NCBI GenBank assembly: GCA_913774355.1
Contig: CAJYGB010000026.1
Span: 1-61,628, forward strand
Source: an uncultured Chryseobacterium sp.
GTDB taxonomy: Bacteria; Bacteroidota; Bacteroidia; Flavobacteriales; Weeksellaceae
Reading direction: 5' to 3'
Length of the DNA: 61,628 nucleotides
Positions 43,912 through 53,263 of the stretch are shown piece after piece. The position numbers and the translations under genes were made by a program. The notes under the pieces are model-generated. The model saw only the letters and a program-made list of their open reading frames with translations, had not been told where the DNA came from and made no database searches. Each line of letters opens with the position of its first letter. Within the stretch, counting starts at the first letter, position 1.

Positions 43912-46900
43912 ATGTTAGATAGGAGGACAAAAAATTTATTTTTGGCTTTGTTTTTAGTTTTTGCAGCAGGCTTTCTTTCTGCCCAGAACAGGGATGCAAA
44001 AGGAGTAGCCATTAAAAAAACTGCGGAAAATATGAAGGCCGGCGCTTTTATAGATGTAAATACCGCCGCATATCCTGAATCCGCATTCAGTATTACCCAG
44101 TTGGTAAAAGACGTACTGATCAGCGGTGGGTCTACCTGTTCTGCAGCAAACGTTACGAATGTTGCCGTTTCTCCGAATTTAGCAGTGACCAACCAGAACA
44201 GAAGCTGGGGATATTTTAATAAAGCGACGACCAACTTTCCTTTTGCCAAAGGAATCGTGCTTACAACAGGATATGCGAGAAAAGCTGGAAATGACTTACA
44301 GGGAACACTGAGTGATCCTCTCGGAACGGGAGGAGATGCAGATCTGGCAGCAGCATTAGGGGTTCCAAACAGCCAGCTGAATGATGCCACTTATATTGAA
44401 TTTGATTTCGTTCCGGCATCTACAAAAGTTACTTTCAGGTACCTGTTTGCTTCTAAAGAATATCAGACCAACTTTCCCTGCACCATCAGTGACGGCTTTG
44501 CGCTGTTACTGAAAAAAGTAGGAGATCCTTATACTAACCTTGCGGTTCTTCCGGGAGGAGCAGGACCGGTAAGCGTAACAAATATCCACCCGGCCACACA
44601 ATATCAGAGCGGAGCACCATTATCCTGCGGGGCAGCTAATGTCGCCTATTTCGGAGGCTACAATATCCCTCAGGTAGAAACCAATTTCAACGGGCGAACG
44701 GTACCTTTAACGGCAACGGCTACCGTAATTCCAGGACAGACCTATCACTTTAAAATGGTATTGGCAGATTACCAGGATTCCAACTTTGATTCTGCAGTTT
44801 TTCTGGAGGCCGGATCTTTTGATATAGGCGTTCAGCTGCTGAATCCGGCAGGGGTAGCACTTCCTTCATCGATCAATGTATGTGATAATGCTCCGCAGAC
44901 CTTTACGGCTTCGGTTCAGGGGGGCGGTGCCACCTACCAGTGGTATCTGGGATCGAATCCTATTCCCGGCGCCAATCAGACTTCTTACACAGCTACACAA
45001 CCCGGTACATACAGTGTTCAGGTATTTTTACCGGGAAATACATGTCCGGGAACGGCTTCTGTTACCATAGTCGGGGGAACATCACCCACTGTACAGAATG
45101 CTACGCTTACTGCCTGTTATACACAGGGGAATGCAGTATTTAATTTGACCTCGGCTCAAAATTCGATCAGTACAACACCCGGGGCTACTTTCTCGTACTA
45201 TATAAATCAGTCCGATGCATTGGCAGGAAACGGAAATACAATTACTACACCTACCGCTTTTCCAAGTGCCGGGCAGACCGTATATGTTTTGGTTAAAAAC
45301 GGTTTCTGCTCAAAAGTTGCCGAACTGCAACTGGTAAAAGCCGCTCAGATAACTGCTTCCATTGCGACACCGGGGGTTCTGACGTGTTCAAATCCACAGG
45401 TGACCCTTAATGCTTCCGGTTCAACGTATCCTTCCGGGGCTACCTTCAACTGGACAACGACCAACGGAAATATCATTTCGGGAGCAAATACTTTAAATCC
45501 GGTCGTGAATGCAGCAGGTACCTATACCTTAACTATTTCCAATACCTATCAACCCGGGAATTTAACCTGTACCAATACCGCGAGTGTAACGGTTACGGGA
45601 GACAGTGCGCCTCCTACGACGGGGCTGACGGCTTCCAGCACCCTGATCTGTGCCGGCCAGTCTGTAACCTTAACCGCTTCGGGAGGTGCTACATACAACT
45701 GGACGGGGCTTACCGGAAACGGTGCCACCCAAACCGTATCTCCGACTACAACAACAACGTATACCGTAAATGCAGTAGGCGCGAACGGTTGTGTGTCCCA
45801 GACACCGGCAACGATTACCATACAGGTTACACAGCCGATCACTGTAAACAATGCCACTTTGCTGAAATGCTATCAGCAGGGCGGAATTAATTATAATTTA
45901 ACCGAGGCCCAGCCTCAGATCACAACGGCTTCAGGCGTTACATTCTCTTACTACCTGAATGCAGCCGATGCCAATGCAGCTAATGGCAATACGATTGCCA
46001 ATCCTGCATCATTTAACAGTGCAGGAGGTCAGACCATGTATGTTCTGGTAGTAAACGGCGGATGTAAATACGTGGTTACGCTACAGCTTCAGACAACGCC
46101 ACAGACGACATTAACCATCAACCCGACGCAGCAGATTACCTGTACAACGCCTCAGATTACGCTGAATGCCTCCTCTTCTGTAATTCCTTCAGGTTCCACG
46201 ATTGCATGGACGGCAGCCGGCGGAGGAAATATTGTTTCCGGAGGAAATACTCTGGCTCCTGTTGTAAATGCTGGAGGCGTATATACTTTAACGGTAACCA
46301 ATGTTAATCAGCCGGGTAACCTGAACTGCAGCTATACGGCCAGTGTAACGGTAACCCAGAATACAACAGCTCCGGTGGCGGCATTAACTTCCACAGCGAC
46401 ACAGATCTGCCCGGGAGAATCGGTTACCCTAACCGCTTCGGGAGGGGTTACTTATAACTGGGGGGGAGGTCTTCCAGGAAATGGAAATACGCAGGTGGTT
46501 TCCCCGTCCGGCACCACGACTTATACGGTATTTGCAGTAGGAGCCAATGGCTGTATTTCTACAAATCAGGCGACGATTACGATAACTGTGGGTCCTCCGG
46601 TAGCTGTACTTGCCGCTTCAAAGTCTAAAATATGTGCCGGGGAATCCGTTACCTTAACCGCAACCGGTGGTGTAACTTACGAGTGGGTGGGATTACCTGG
46701 AAACGGAAGTACCCAGATTGTTTCCCCTACCGCTACAACAACATATTCTGTATATGCATTGGGAGGAAATGGCTGTAAAGTGGCTACACCAACTTCCATT
46801 ACCATACAAGTAGTGCCGGCTATCGTTTCTACACTGCAGGATGTGTATGCCTGTGCAGGAGACAATGCCATTCTGGATGCCGGATCGGGGCCGAATTATA

Positions 46901-47517
46901 CCTATATTTGGAATACGGGGGCAACCACACAGACTATTTCTGCAAATACCCCGGGAATATATTCGGTAACAATCAGCAACGGAACCTGTTCCAAAGTATT
47001 CTCGGCTCAGCTGATCAACCCTGCGCTGCCGCAGTTTACGAATGTGACGTATGAAAAAAATATACTTACCCTGACTGCAACGAATCCTACTAATGGGACG
47101 TTAGAATATTCCATCAACGGAGGAGTCAACTGGCAGGCTTCCAATGTTTTTTACAATGTGCTGGACAATACAAACTATACTTTGCTTGTAAGGGTAAAAG
47201 ATGCTAAATGTTACACTTCTCTTGCCTTTTTCACTTTTGTAGTAACCAATGCCATAACTCCGAATTCCGACGGTAGAAATGATACGGTTGACTTTACCGG
47301 AATAAGCACCTACAATAATTTCGCAGCATCTATCTTCGACAGATACGGGCAGGAAGTATTCAAAGCAGGTAAAAACAATACGGTATGGAACGGAATGCTC
47401 AGAGGAAGCCTTGTTCTTCCGACAGCCACGTACTGGTACCGGGTACAATGGGAAAATCCGGCAAGTAAAAAACTTGAGCTTCGTAGCGGATGGATTTTGC
47501 TGAAAAACAGAAATTAA
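43912..47517 (+). CDS. Choice-of-anchor-L, type B T9SS surface protein B (expanded)
   Basis: 1201-aa exported protein of the same plan as protein A but longer. Anchor-L 42-303, m1 304-389, m2 390-477, m3 478-568, m4 569-641, then a second set m2' 642-731, m3' 732-821, m4' 822-895, an extra m4'' 896-970, followed by m5 971-1037, m6 1038-1113 and sorting domain m7 1114-1201 (ITPNSDGRNDTVDF, SIFDRYGQEVF). The m2-m3-m4 block of about 252 residues is present twice in tandem. Thr/Asn-rich throughout; no catalytic motif. Expression and export features match A and C. This longest member probably displays the anchor-L domain furthest from the surface. Confidence 0.9.
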   Translation: MLDRRTKNLFLALFLVFAAGFLSAQNRDAKGVAIKKTAENMKAGAFIDVNTAAYPESAFSITQLVKDVLISGGSTCSAANVTNVAVSPNLAVTNQNRSWGYFNKATTNFPFAKGIVLTTGYARKAGNDLQGTLSDPLGTGGDADLAAALGVPNSQLNDATYIEFDFVPASTKVTFRYLFASKEYQTNFPCTISDGFALLLKKVGDPYTNLAVLPGGAGPVSVTNIHPATQYQSGAPLSCGAANVAYFGGYNIPQVETNFNGRTVPLTATATVIPGQTYHFKMVLADYQDSNFDSAVFLEAGSFDIGVQLLNPAGVALPSSINVCDNAPQTFTASVQGGGATYQWYLGSNPIPGANQTSYTATQPGTYSVQVFLPGNTCPGTASVTIVGGTSPTVQNATLTACYTQGNAVFNLTSAQNSISTTPGATFSYYINQSDALAGNGNTITTPTAFPSAGQTVYVLVKNGFCSKVAELQLVKAAQITASIATPGVLTCSNPQVTLNASGSTYPSGATFNWTTTNGNIISGANTLNPVVNAAGTYTLTISNTYQPGNLTCTNTASVTVTGDSAPPTTGLTASSTLICAGQSVTLTASGGATYNWTGLTGNGATQTVSPTTTTTYTVNAVGANGCVSQTPATITIQVTQPITVNNATLLKCYQQGGINYNLTEAQPQITTASGVTFSYYLNAADANAANGNTIANPASFNSAGGQTMYVLVVNGGCKYVVTLQLQTTPQTTLTINPTQQITCTTPQITLNASSSVIPSGSTIAWTAAGGGNIVSGGNTLAPVVNAGGVYTLTVTNVNQPGNLNCSYTASVTVTQNTTAPVAALTSTATQICPGESVTLTASGGVTYNWGGGLPGNGNTQVVSPSGTTTYTVFAVGANGCISTNQATITITVGPPVAVLAASKSKICAGESVTLTATGGVTYEWVGLPGNGSTQIVSPTATTTYSVYALGGNGCKVATPTSITIQVVPAIVSTLQDVYACAGDNAILDAGSGPNYTYIWNTGATTQTISANTPGIYSVTISNGTCSKVFSAQLINPALPQFTNVTYEKNILTLTATNPTNGTLEYSINGGVNWQASNVFYNVLDNTNYTLLVRVKDAKCYTSLAFFTFVVTNAITPNSDGRNDTVDFTGISTYNNFAASIFDRYGQEVFKAGKNNTVWNGMLRGSLVLPTATYWYRVQWENPASKKLELRSGWILLKNRN

Positions 47518-47533
47518 AAGATATTTAAATTAG

Positions 47534-47558
47534 AACCTCTCACTTTGAGAGGTTTTTT
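47534..47558 (+). terminator. Terminator of gene B
   Basis: AACCTCTCA / TGAGAGGTT plus a T-run. Confidence 0.88.
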
Positions 47559-47611
47559 TATTGTTATGCATAAAAAAGCTATTTATATATGCGATTTTAA
47601 CAGAAAAAAAT

Positions 47612-47619
47612 TAAATTTG
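47612..47619 (+). promoter_or_regulatory. -7 box of anchor-L gene C (TAAATTTG)
   Basis: Begins exactly 24 nt before the ATG at 47636. Confidence 0.65.
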
Positions 47620-47635
47620 TTGAAACAAAAATATT

Positions 47636-50005
47636 ATGAAGAGATATCTCCTGTTGTTTTCCTTTTTAGCTTCCTCATCAGGTCTACTGTATTCACAAAA
47701 AACTTTAAACAGAAAGCCTCAGCAGGAAAAGGCTTCTGCTTTAACGATGAAAGCGGGTGCTTTTATTGATGTAAATGCCCCTACTTATCCTGCATCAGCG
47801 TATACACCCCTGCAGCTGGTAAAGGATGTCCTGATTTCTTCAGGTACAAATTCATGCGTTACACCCAATGTATCTAATGTTCAGGTAAGTCCGAACCTTA
47901 CTGCAGCCGACGCCAACAGATCATGGGGATATTTTAACAGAGGGACTACCAGTTTTCCTTTTAAAGATGGTATTGTCTTATCCACCGGATATGCTCAAAA
48001 AGCGGGTAACGCTTATATAAGTACAACTTTAGGAGATGACCTGCCTACAGGCAGCGATCCTGATCTTGTAGCGGCTACAAGCCCTTCCGTAACACTCAAT
48101 GATGCGGTTGTTTTAGAGTTTGACTTTGTTCCGACTTCAAGCCAGGTAAAATTCAATTATCTTTTTGCATCTGAAGAATATACAGGATCTTTCCCTTGCA
48201 GTTTCTCAGATGCATTTGCTTTATTGTTAAAACCCGTAGCTGGCGGACCGTATGTCAACATGGCTATATTGCCTGCTCCTGGAACCGGACCGGTAAGTGT
48301 AACCAATATTCACCCACAGAACAGTTTTACGGGAACAAATATGGGATGTGGTGCACCAAATGTTGCTTTTTTTGGAGGTTATAATACGACCAATATCGAG
48401 ACGAATTTCAACGGAAGAACAATCCCGTTGCAGGCAACGGCAACGGTAGTTCCGGGACAGTCTTATCATTTCAAAATGGTTTTAGCGGATGCTATTGACA
48501 GCAGTTATGATTCTGCAGTATTTTTAGATGGAGGATCTTTTAATATCGGGGTTGAATTACATGATCCTTCTGGGGCCACACTGCCTGAAGAAATTAACGT
48601 CTGTGACAATACCCCGCAGGTGATTACGGCTTCTGTAAGTGATCCCAATATGAATTACCAATGGTTCTTCAACGGTGCAGCAATACCGGGAGCAACATCC
48701 CCTACGATCACGGCGACACAACCTGGGAACTACGAAATTCAGGTAACGTTTCCGGGAAGTCCTTGTCCGGGAAAAGCCAGTATTAAAATTAATGGAGGAA
48801 CCACACCGGCAGCAGCGGATGCTACTTTACAGCTGTGTTCCACGCCGGACATTACATGGTTCGATCTAACGGATGCCATGCCTTCGATCAGTACAACTCC
48901 CGGAGCAGTATTCCATTTTTATGTGAACCAGGCAGATGCCATTGCCCAGAACAATAATTATATTACTGATATTCTTCATTATAACGGTACCGATGGCCAG
49001 ATTTTGTATGTCGTGGTTTCTAACGGAGGCTTCTGCAGCAAGACTGTAAAATTAACATTATCAAAAGAAGCAAGACCTACGGCTACTCTTGTGGCTTCAG
49101 ATATCAAAGTGTGCCCGGGAACAACGGTAAACTTTACCGCAAGCGGAGGAGTGACGTATGAGTGGGCAAATTTCTCAGGAACAGGAAACACACAATCGGC
49201 AACCGTTTATAATACCACTACTTTCCAGGTATATGCGATAGGAGCGAAAGGCTGTAAGTCTTTATTGCCTGCTAAAATTACCGTTGAGGTGGTGCCTGAG
49301 ATCGTTTCTTCTTTACGTGATGTGGAAATATGTGCAGGAGACCGGGTAACGCTTGATGCCGGAGCGGGACCTAACTATACTTATCTTTGGAGTACCGGTG
49401 CCGTTACCAGAACCATCGATGTAGACCAGTGGGGAATTTATTCAGTAAAAATCAAAAACGGATTCTGTGAAAGAACTTTCACGGCAAAGGTAATGGCAGC
49501 AGCATCTCCTTATGTAACGAATCTTGAGTACAGCAATAATACGCTGACGATTTCTGCAGAAGTTCCAATGATCAATAATATCCCTCAGACGGCGGAATAT
49601 TCTGTAGATGGCGGTATTACATGGCAGGCTTCCAATGTATTTCCAGGACTTATCAACAATGCGAATTACAATATTCAGGTGAGAACAGTGGGAACGCATT
49701 GTGTAGGAGCATTGGAGTTCTTTACTTTTAATATTTCCAATATCATCACACCGAATCAGGATGGTGTTAACGATACGCTGGATCTTACAGCACTCGGCTC
49801 ATTCAATAACTTTACGGGATCTGTTTATGACCGATATGGTTCTGAACTGTTCAGGTTCTCAAAGCAAAATCCTGTCTGGGACGGAACGCTTGGAGGAAAA
49901 AGATTGCCGACAGCGACATACTGGTATAAATTCAATTTCCAGTATCCGAAATCAAAAGCCAATATGAACCATTCCGGCTGGATTCTACTGAAAAACAGGG
50001 AATAA
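47636..50005 (+). CDS. Choice-of-anchor-L, type B T9SS surface protein C (short form)
   Basis: 789-aa exported protein. Signal peptide 1-20 (MKRYLLLFSFLASSSGLLYS), anchor-L 40-302, m1 303-387 (MNYQWFFNGAAIPGAT), m2 388-479, m4 480-554 (ICPGT-like VCPGTTVNFTASGG), m5 555-621 (DAGAGPNYTYLWSTGA), m6 622-701 and sorting domain m7 702-789 (ITPNQDGVNDTLDL, SVYDRYGSELF). Module m3 is absent: m2 is joined directly to m4. Start chosen at ATG 47636 because it follows the -7 box at the same distance as its paralogues and gives a good signal peptide. Confidence 0.9.
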   Translation: MKRYLLLFSFLASSSGLLYSQKTLNRKPQQEKASALTMKAGAFIDVNAPTYPASAYTPLQLVKDVLISSGTNSCVTPNVSNVQVSPNLTAADANRSWGYFNRGTTSFPFKDGIVLSTGYAQKAGNAYISTTLGDDLPTGSDPDLVAATSPSVTLNDAVVLEFDFVPTSSQVKFNYLFASEEYTGSFPCSFSDAFALLLKPVAGGPYVNMAILPAPGTGPVSVTNIHPQNSFTGTNMGCGAPNVAFFGGYNTTNIETNFNGRTIPLQATATVVPGQSYHFKMVLADAIDSSYDSAVFLDGGSFNIGVELHDPSGATLPEEINVCDNTPQVITASVSDPNMNYQWFFNGAAIPGATSPTITATQPGNYEIQVTFPGSPCPGKASIKINGGTTPAAADATLQLCSTPDITWFDLTDAMPSISTTPGAVFHFYVNQADAIAQNNNYITDILHYNGTDGQILYVVVSNGGFCSKTVKLTLSKEARPTATLVASDIKVCPGTTVNFTASGGVTYEWANFSGTGNTQSATVYNTTTFQVYAIGAKGCKSLLPAKITVEVVPEIVSSLRDVEICAGDRVTLDAGAGPNYTYLWSTGAVTRTIDVDQWGIYSVKIKNGFCERTFTAKVMAAASPYVTNLEYSNNTLTISAEVPMINNIPQTAEYSVDGGITWQASNVFPGLINNANYNIQVRTVGTHCVGALEFFTFNISNIITPNQDGVNDTLDLTALGSFNNFTGSVYDRYGSELFRFSKQNPVWDGTLGGKRLPTATYWYKFNFQYPKSKANMNHSGWILLKNRE

Positions 50006-50033
50006 ATAATCAATCAATCGATAATACAAATAT

Positions 50034-50064
50034 TAAAGGGCTGTCCACAATGGGCAGCCTTTTT
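50034..50064 (+). terminator. First terminator after gene C
   Basis: AAGGGCTGTCCA / TGGGCAGCCTTTT with loop caa and a T-run. Confidence 0.85.
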
Positions 50065-50100
50065 CGTAACCGCCAAAAACGGAACAACTTTCCGGATTAA

Positions 50101-50118
50101 TTTATCAGGCCTGATAAA
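50101..50118. repeat. Perfect 18-bp palindrome
   Basis: TTTATCAGGCCTGATAAA reads identically on both strands. It lies between two terminators in non-coding DNA, without a loop, so it looks like a protein-binding site rather than a hairpin. No promoter beside it was seen. Confidence 0.6.
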
Positions 50119-50141
50119 CTTGCTGTATAGCTTAATAAAAG

Positions 50142-50173
50142 AGGCTATCCACAATTTCGGACAGCCTTTTTTT
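50142..50173 (+). terminator. Second terminator after gene C
   Basis: AGGCTATCC / GGACAGCCT (one mismatch) followed by seven Ts. Confidence 0.75.
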
Positions 50174-50262
50174 ATTACTTTTAATTAACGTCAGTCTGAT
50201 ATAATGACCGGTAAGAATATCATTCACAAATTTAATATTAGGACAAACGTAAAAATTAAATT

Positions 50263-51033
50263 CTATTTGTTTTCTTTCCAAAGCTGCGTAAACGCAATAA
50301 AATCCGTTACACTGAGTTCTTCGGCTCTTTTGTCCATGAATTCATGGGTTTTCAATGCTTCAGGAATGGTAAGGGTTTTCAGGGCGTTCGACAGTTTTTT
50401 CCTTCTTTGGTTAAATCCGGCTTTTACGATCTGCTTGAAAAGAATTTCATTTCCGGCCAGACCTTCTTTCGGGTTTCTTGTGATCCGGATCACCCCCGAT
50501 TTTACTTTCGGTGGAGGATTGAATACATTTTCGTGAACCGTGAACAGGTATGCCGTATCATAATAAGCCTGGATAAGGACCGACAGAATCCCGTAATCCT
50601 TGGTTCTCGGAACAGCAGCCGTTCTTTCTGCCACTTCCTTCTGGAACATTCCTACCATTTCAGGAATCAGTTCATAATGATCGATAATCTTAAATAAAAT
50701 CTGTGAAGAAATATTGTAAGGAAAATTCCCGATAATTGCGATCTGCCCGTCGTTGATAAACTGAAAATCCTGTTTCAGAAAATCACCCACGAAGGTTTCT
50801 TCGTTGACGTTGGCATAGTTGTCTTTTAGATATTCAATCGATTCTTTATCGATTTCCGCAAGATAAATCTGCTGGTCTTTTTCCAACAGGTATTTCGTAA
50901 GGACACCCATTCCCGGACCCACTTCCATAACGTTCCGGTAGCCTTCAAAACTAAGGCCGTCCACGATTTTTCTTGCGATGTTTTCATCTGTCAGGAAGTG
51001 CTGACCAAGATGCTTTTTTGCTTTTACACTCAA
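50263..51033 (-). CDS. ksgA: 16S rRNA dimethyladenosine transferase
   Basis: 256-aa RsmA/KsgA enzyme that dimethylates the two adjacent adenines near the 3' end of 16S rRNA. Seen: KAKKHLGQHFLTDENIA at the N-terminus, SAM motif VMEVGPGMGVLT (about 35-46), acidic EIDKES (about 60), and the catalytic IGNFPYNIS (about 102-110). C-terminal domain NPPPKVKSGVIRI and NQRRKKLSNALK. Convergent with surface gene C; divergent from ftsX. Confidence 0.96.
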   Translation of the reverse strand: MSVKAKKHLGQHFLTDENIARKIVDGLSFEGYRNVMEVGPGMGVLTKYLLEKDQQIYLAEIDKESIEYLKDNYANVNEETFVGDFLKQDFQFINDGQIAIIGNFPYNISSQILFKIIDHYELIPEMVGMFQKEVAERTAAVPRTKDYGILSVLIQAYYDTAYLFTVHENVFNPPPKVKSGVIRITRNPKEGLAGNEILFKQIVKAGFNQRRKKLSNALKTLTIPEALKTHEFMDKRAEELSVTDFIAFTQLWKENK

Positions 51034-51124
51034 TGTTTTTTATGATTTTATTAACAGTGATTTCTCTTTTCCGTTCCCAAATTTCGGAAGATTTTTTCTA
51101 TTTTAGCCAAAAATTTTAATATTA

Positions 51125-52024
51125 ATGGCTAAATCGGTAGATGAGTTTAATAAGAAAAGGCTTAGGTCTAGCAATATTACAGTAGTAATAAGTATTGCCT
51201 TAGTGTTATTTTTGTTGGGATTAATGGGGCTTATTCTGATCAACGCCCAGAAATATTCCGATTATATCAAAGAACAGCTTGTAGTGAATGCTTATTTTGA
51301 CGAAAATTATGATGCCAAGGATTCTGTAAAAATTGCAAAAATGGAAGCCGAGGTTTTCAAGGAAATTCAGACACTGGCGCCGGTAAAAAAAGCAACTTAC
51401 ATTACGAGGGAAATGGCTTCAAAGGAAGCTAAGAAAAGTATGGGAATCGATGCGGATGCGCTGTTTGAAGAAAATATTTTCCCTTCCTCCGTAGAAATTG
51501 CCTTAAAACCGGAATATGTAGATCCTGCCAAGATCAATGAAGCCATTAAGGCCATAAAAGCCGTGCCGGGGATTATTGACGTGAAAAATGACAGTACCCT
51601 GATGGTAGACGTTTACAACAACCTGAGCAGAATTCTTAAATGGATCTTAGGATTTTCCATATTATTTTTAATATTAGCGGTGGTGCTGATCAACAATTCC
51701 ATCCGTCTGAAAATATTCTCCAAAAGATTTATCATTAAAACCATGCAGCTGGTAGGGGCGAAGCGGAGATTTATCCTGAAGCCTTTCATCATGGAAGCCG
51801 TTATTTTAGGAGCCATCGGTTCCGTAATCGGGCTTCTGGCTCTTTTCGGGGTATGGTATTACTTTACAAGCCAGATCGGATCTGCTTTTGTACAGGATAA
51901 CAACCAATACTTCTGGCTTGTGCTGCTGGTATTGGGCGTAGGGATTTTCATTACGGTTTTAAGTACGGTAATTGCTACCTGGAGATTCTTAAGATCAAAC
52001 GTTGACGACTTATATTACTCTTAA
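51125..52024 (+). CDS. ftsX: Cell division permease FtsX
   Basis: 299-aa membrane protein that with FtsE controls peptidoglycan hydrolases at the division site. N-terminal cytoplasmic tail, TM1 about 18-40 (ITVVISIALVLFLLGLMGLILI), a periplasmic domain of about 130 residues, then three more TM segments (WILGFSILFLILAVVLINN, EAVILGAIGSVIGLLALFGV, FWLVLLVLGVGIFITVL). TATTTTAG at about 51098-51105 could be a -7 box. The DUF3098 gene begins 2 nt after its stop. FtsE is not adjacent here. Confidence 0.93.
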   Translation: MAKSVDEFNKKRLRSSNITVVISIALVLFLLGLMGLILINAQKYSDYIKEQLVVNAYFDENYDAKDSVKIAKMEAEVFKEIQTLAPVKKATYITREMASKEAKKSMGIDADALFEENIFPSSVEIALKPEYVDPAKINEAIKAIKAVPGIIDVKNDSTLMVDVYNNLSRILKWILGFSILFLILAVVLINNSIRLKIFSKRFIIKTMQLVGAKRRFILKPFIMEAVILGAIGSVIGLLALFGVWYYFTSQIGSAFVQDNNQYFWLVLLVLGVGIFITVLSTVIATWRFLRSNVDDLYYS

Positions 52025-52026
52025 CA

Positions 52027-52326
52027 ATGAGCAAAAAAACAAATAAATTTTCCGCCGACAGCTTCGGAAAAGAAACAGCTGAAGTGCCACAGGAAAACAC
52101 GTTCTACTTTGGAAAGCAAAACTTTAAGTGGATGCTGATCGGCTTCGCGTGTATTGTAGTCGGTTTCCTTCTGATGATGGGCCCGGATGCGAATACCGTA
52201 GATGGAAAGTACGATGCGAATGCCTGGAACGAAGGGATTTTCTCCATCCGAAGGATCCGTATTGCTCCATTATTCGTTGTAGTCGGATTTGCGATCGAGG
52301 TTTATGCCATTCTGAAAAAGAAATAA
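52027..52326 (+). CDS. DUF3098 membrane protein
   Basis: 99-aa protein with two hydrophobic segments (about 34-52 WMLIGFACIVVGFLLMMGP; about 80-96 IAPLFVVVGFAIEVYAIL) and the family phrase NEGIFSIRRIRIAP between them. DUF3098 is a Bacteroidota family that sits between ftsX and uppP, as here, so a link to division or envelope synthesis is likely but unproven. Confidence 0.88.
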   Translation: MSKKTNKFSADSFGKETAEVPQENTFYFGKQNFKWMLIGFACIVVGFLLMMGPDANTVDGKYDANAWNEGIFSIRRIRIAPLFVVVGFAIEVYAILKKK

Positions 52327-52417
52327 AATCAATTTTTATTTAGAGATTAAGAAACTGGGAAATTGGGCTTGTGGTCAGGATTTCTCAGTTTCTTAATCTT
52401 TTAATTTTATATTAATT

Positions 52418-53236
52418 ATGGATTTAATCAAAGCAATCATCATTGCTATTGTAGAAGGACTTACGGAATATCTTCCGATTTCCTCGACTGCCCACATGGG
52501 ATTTACGGCCAATTTAATGGGGCTTGAAGAAACCGAATTTTTAAAAATGTTTCAGGTTTCCATCCAGTTCGGCGCCATTCTCTCTGTAGTTGTCGCTTAC
52601 TGGAAAAAATTCTTTGATCTGAAAAACCTTCAGTTTTATTTTAAGCTTGCATTTGCTGTAATTCCGGCATTGGTATTAGGGTATCTTTTTGATGATAAAA
52701 TAGAAGCGGTTCTGGGAAACCAGATTGCCATTTCCTCAGTGCTGGTACTGGGTGGAATAGTCTTGTTGTTTGCCGATCAGTGGTTTAAAAATCCGGTGAT
52801 CGATGATGAAAAAGGGATTACTATAAAAAAAGCGGTTACCATCGGGTTCTGGCAGTGTCTTGCGATGATGCCGGGAACCAGCCGGAGTGCGGCTTCCATT
52901 ATCGGAGGAATGACTCAGGGCCTTACCCGAAAGGCGGCAGCAGAATTTTCTTTCTTTCTGGCCGTTCCTACCATGCTGGCCGTAACGGTGTATTCGGTAT
53001 TTGTAAAAACGTGGGGTAAAGAAACCCTGAATCCGCAGAAAGGTTATGAAATGATCATGGAGTCTCAGGAGCACATTACGGTCTTCATTGTAGGAAACGT
53101 CGTGGCTTTTATCGTAGCTCTGATCGCCATTAAAGCTTTTATCGGATTTTTAAATAAGTATGGCTTTAAGCCTTGGGGCTGGTACCGTATTTTTGTCGGA
53201 GTAGCGCTGCTGATTTATTTTTACTTCTTTAAATAA
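52418..53236 (+). CDS. uppP: Undecaprenyl-diphosphate phosphatase
   Basis: 272-aa integral membrane enzyme (UppP/BacA) that recycles undecaprenyl diphosphate to the monophosphate lipid carrier for peptidoglycan and polysaccharide synthesis. Both active-site motifs are clear: EGLTEYLPISSTAHM (about 13-27) and MMPGTSRSAASIIGG (about 150-164). Multiple membrane helices and normal length. Third gene of the ftsX operon. Confidence 0.96.
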   Translation: MDLIKAIIIAIVEGLTEYLPISSTAHMGFTANLMGLEETEFLKMFQVSIQFGAILSVVVAYWKKFFDLKNLQFYFKLAFAVIPALVLGYLFDDKIEAVLGNQIAISSVLVLGGIVLLFADQWFKNPVIDDEKGITIKKAVTIGFWQCLAMMPGTSRSAASIIGGMTQGLTRKAAAEFSFFLAVPTMLAVTVYSVFVKTWGKETLNPQKGYEMIMESQEHITVFIVGNVVAFIVALIAIKAFIGFLNKYGFKPWGWYRIFVGVALLIYFYFFK

Positions 53237-53263
53237 ATTCCAATTACTCATTACCCACTAAGA

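Noticed and set aside
50006..50262. Non-coding RNA gene in the gap before ksgA
   Set aside because: The visible structure is explained by two terminators and a loop-less palindrome; no promoter box of the TAnnTTTG type was found there.
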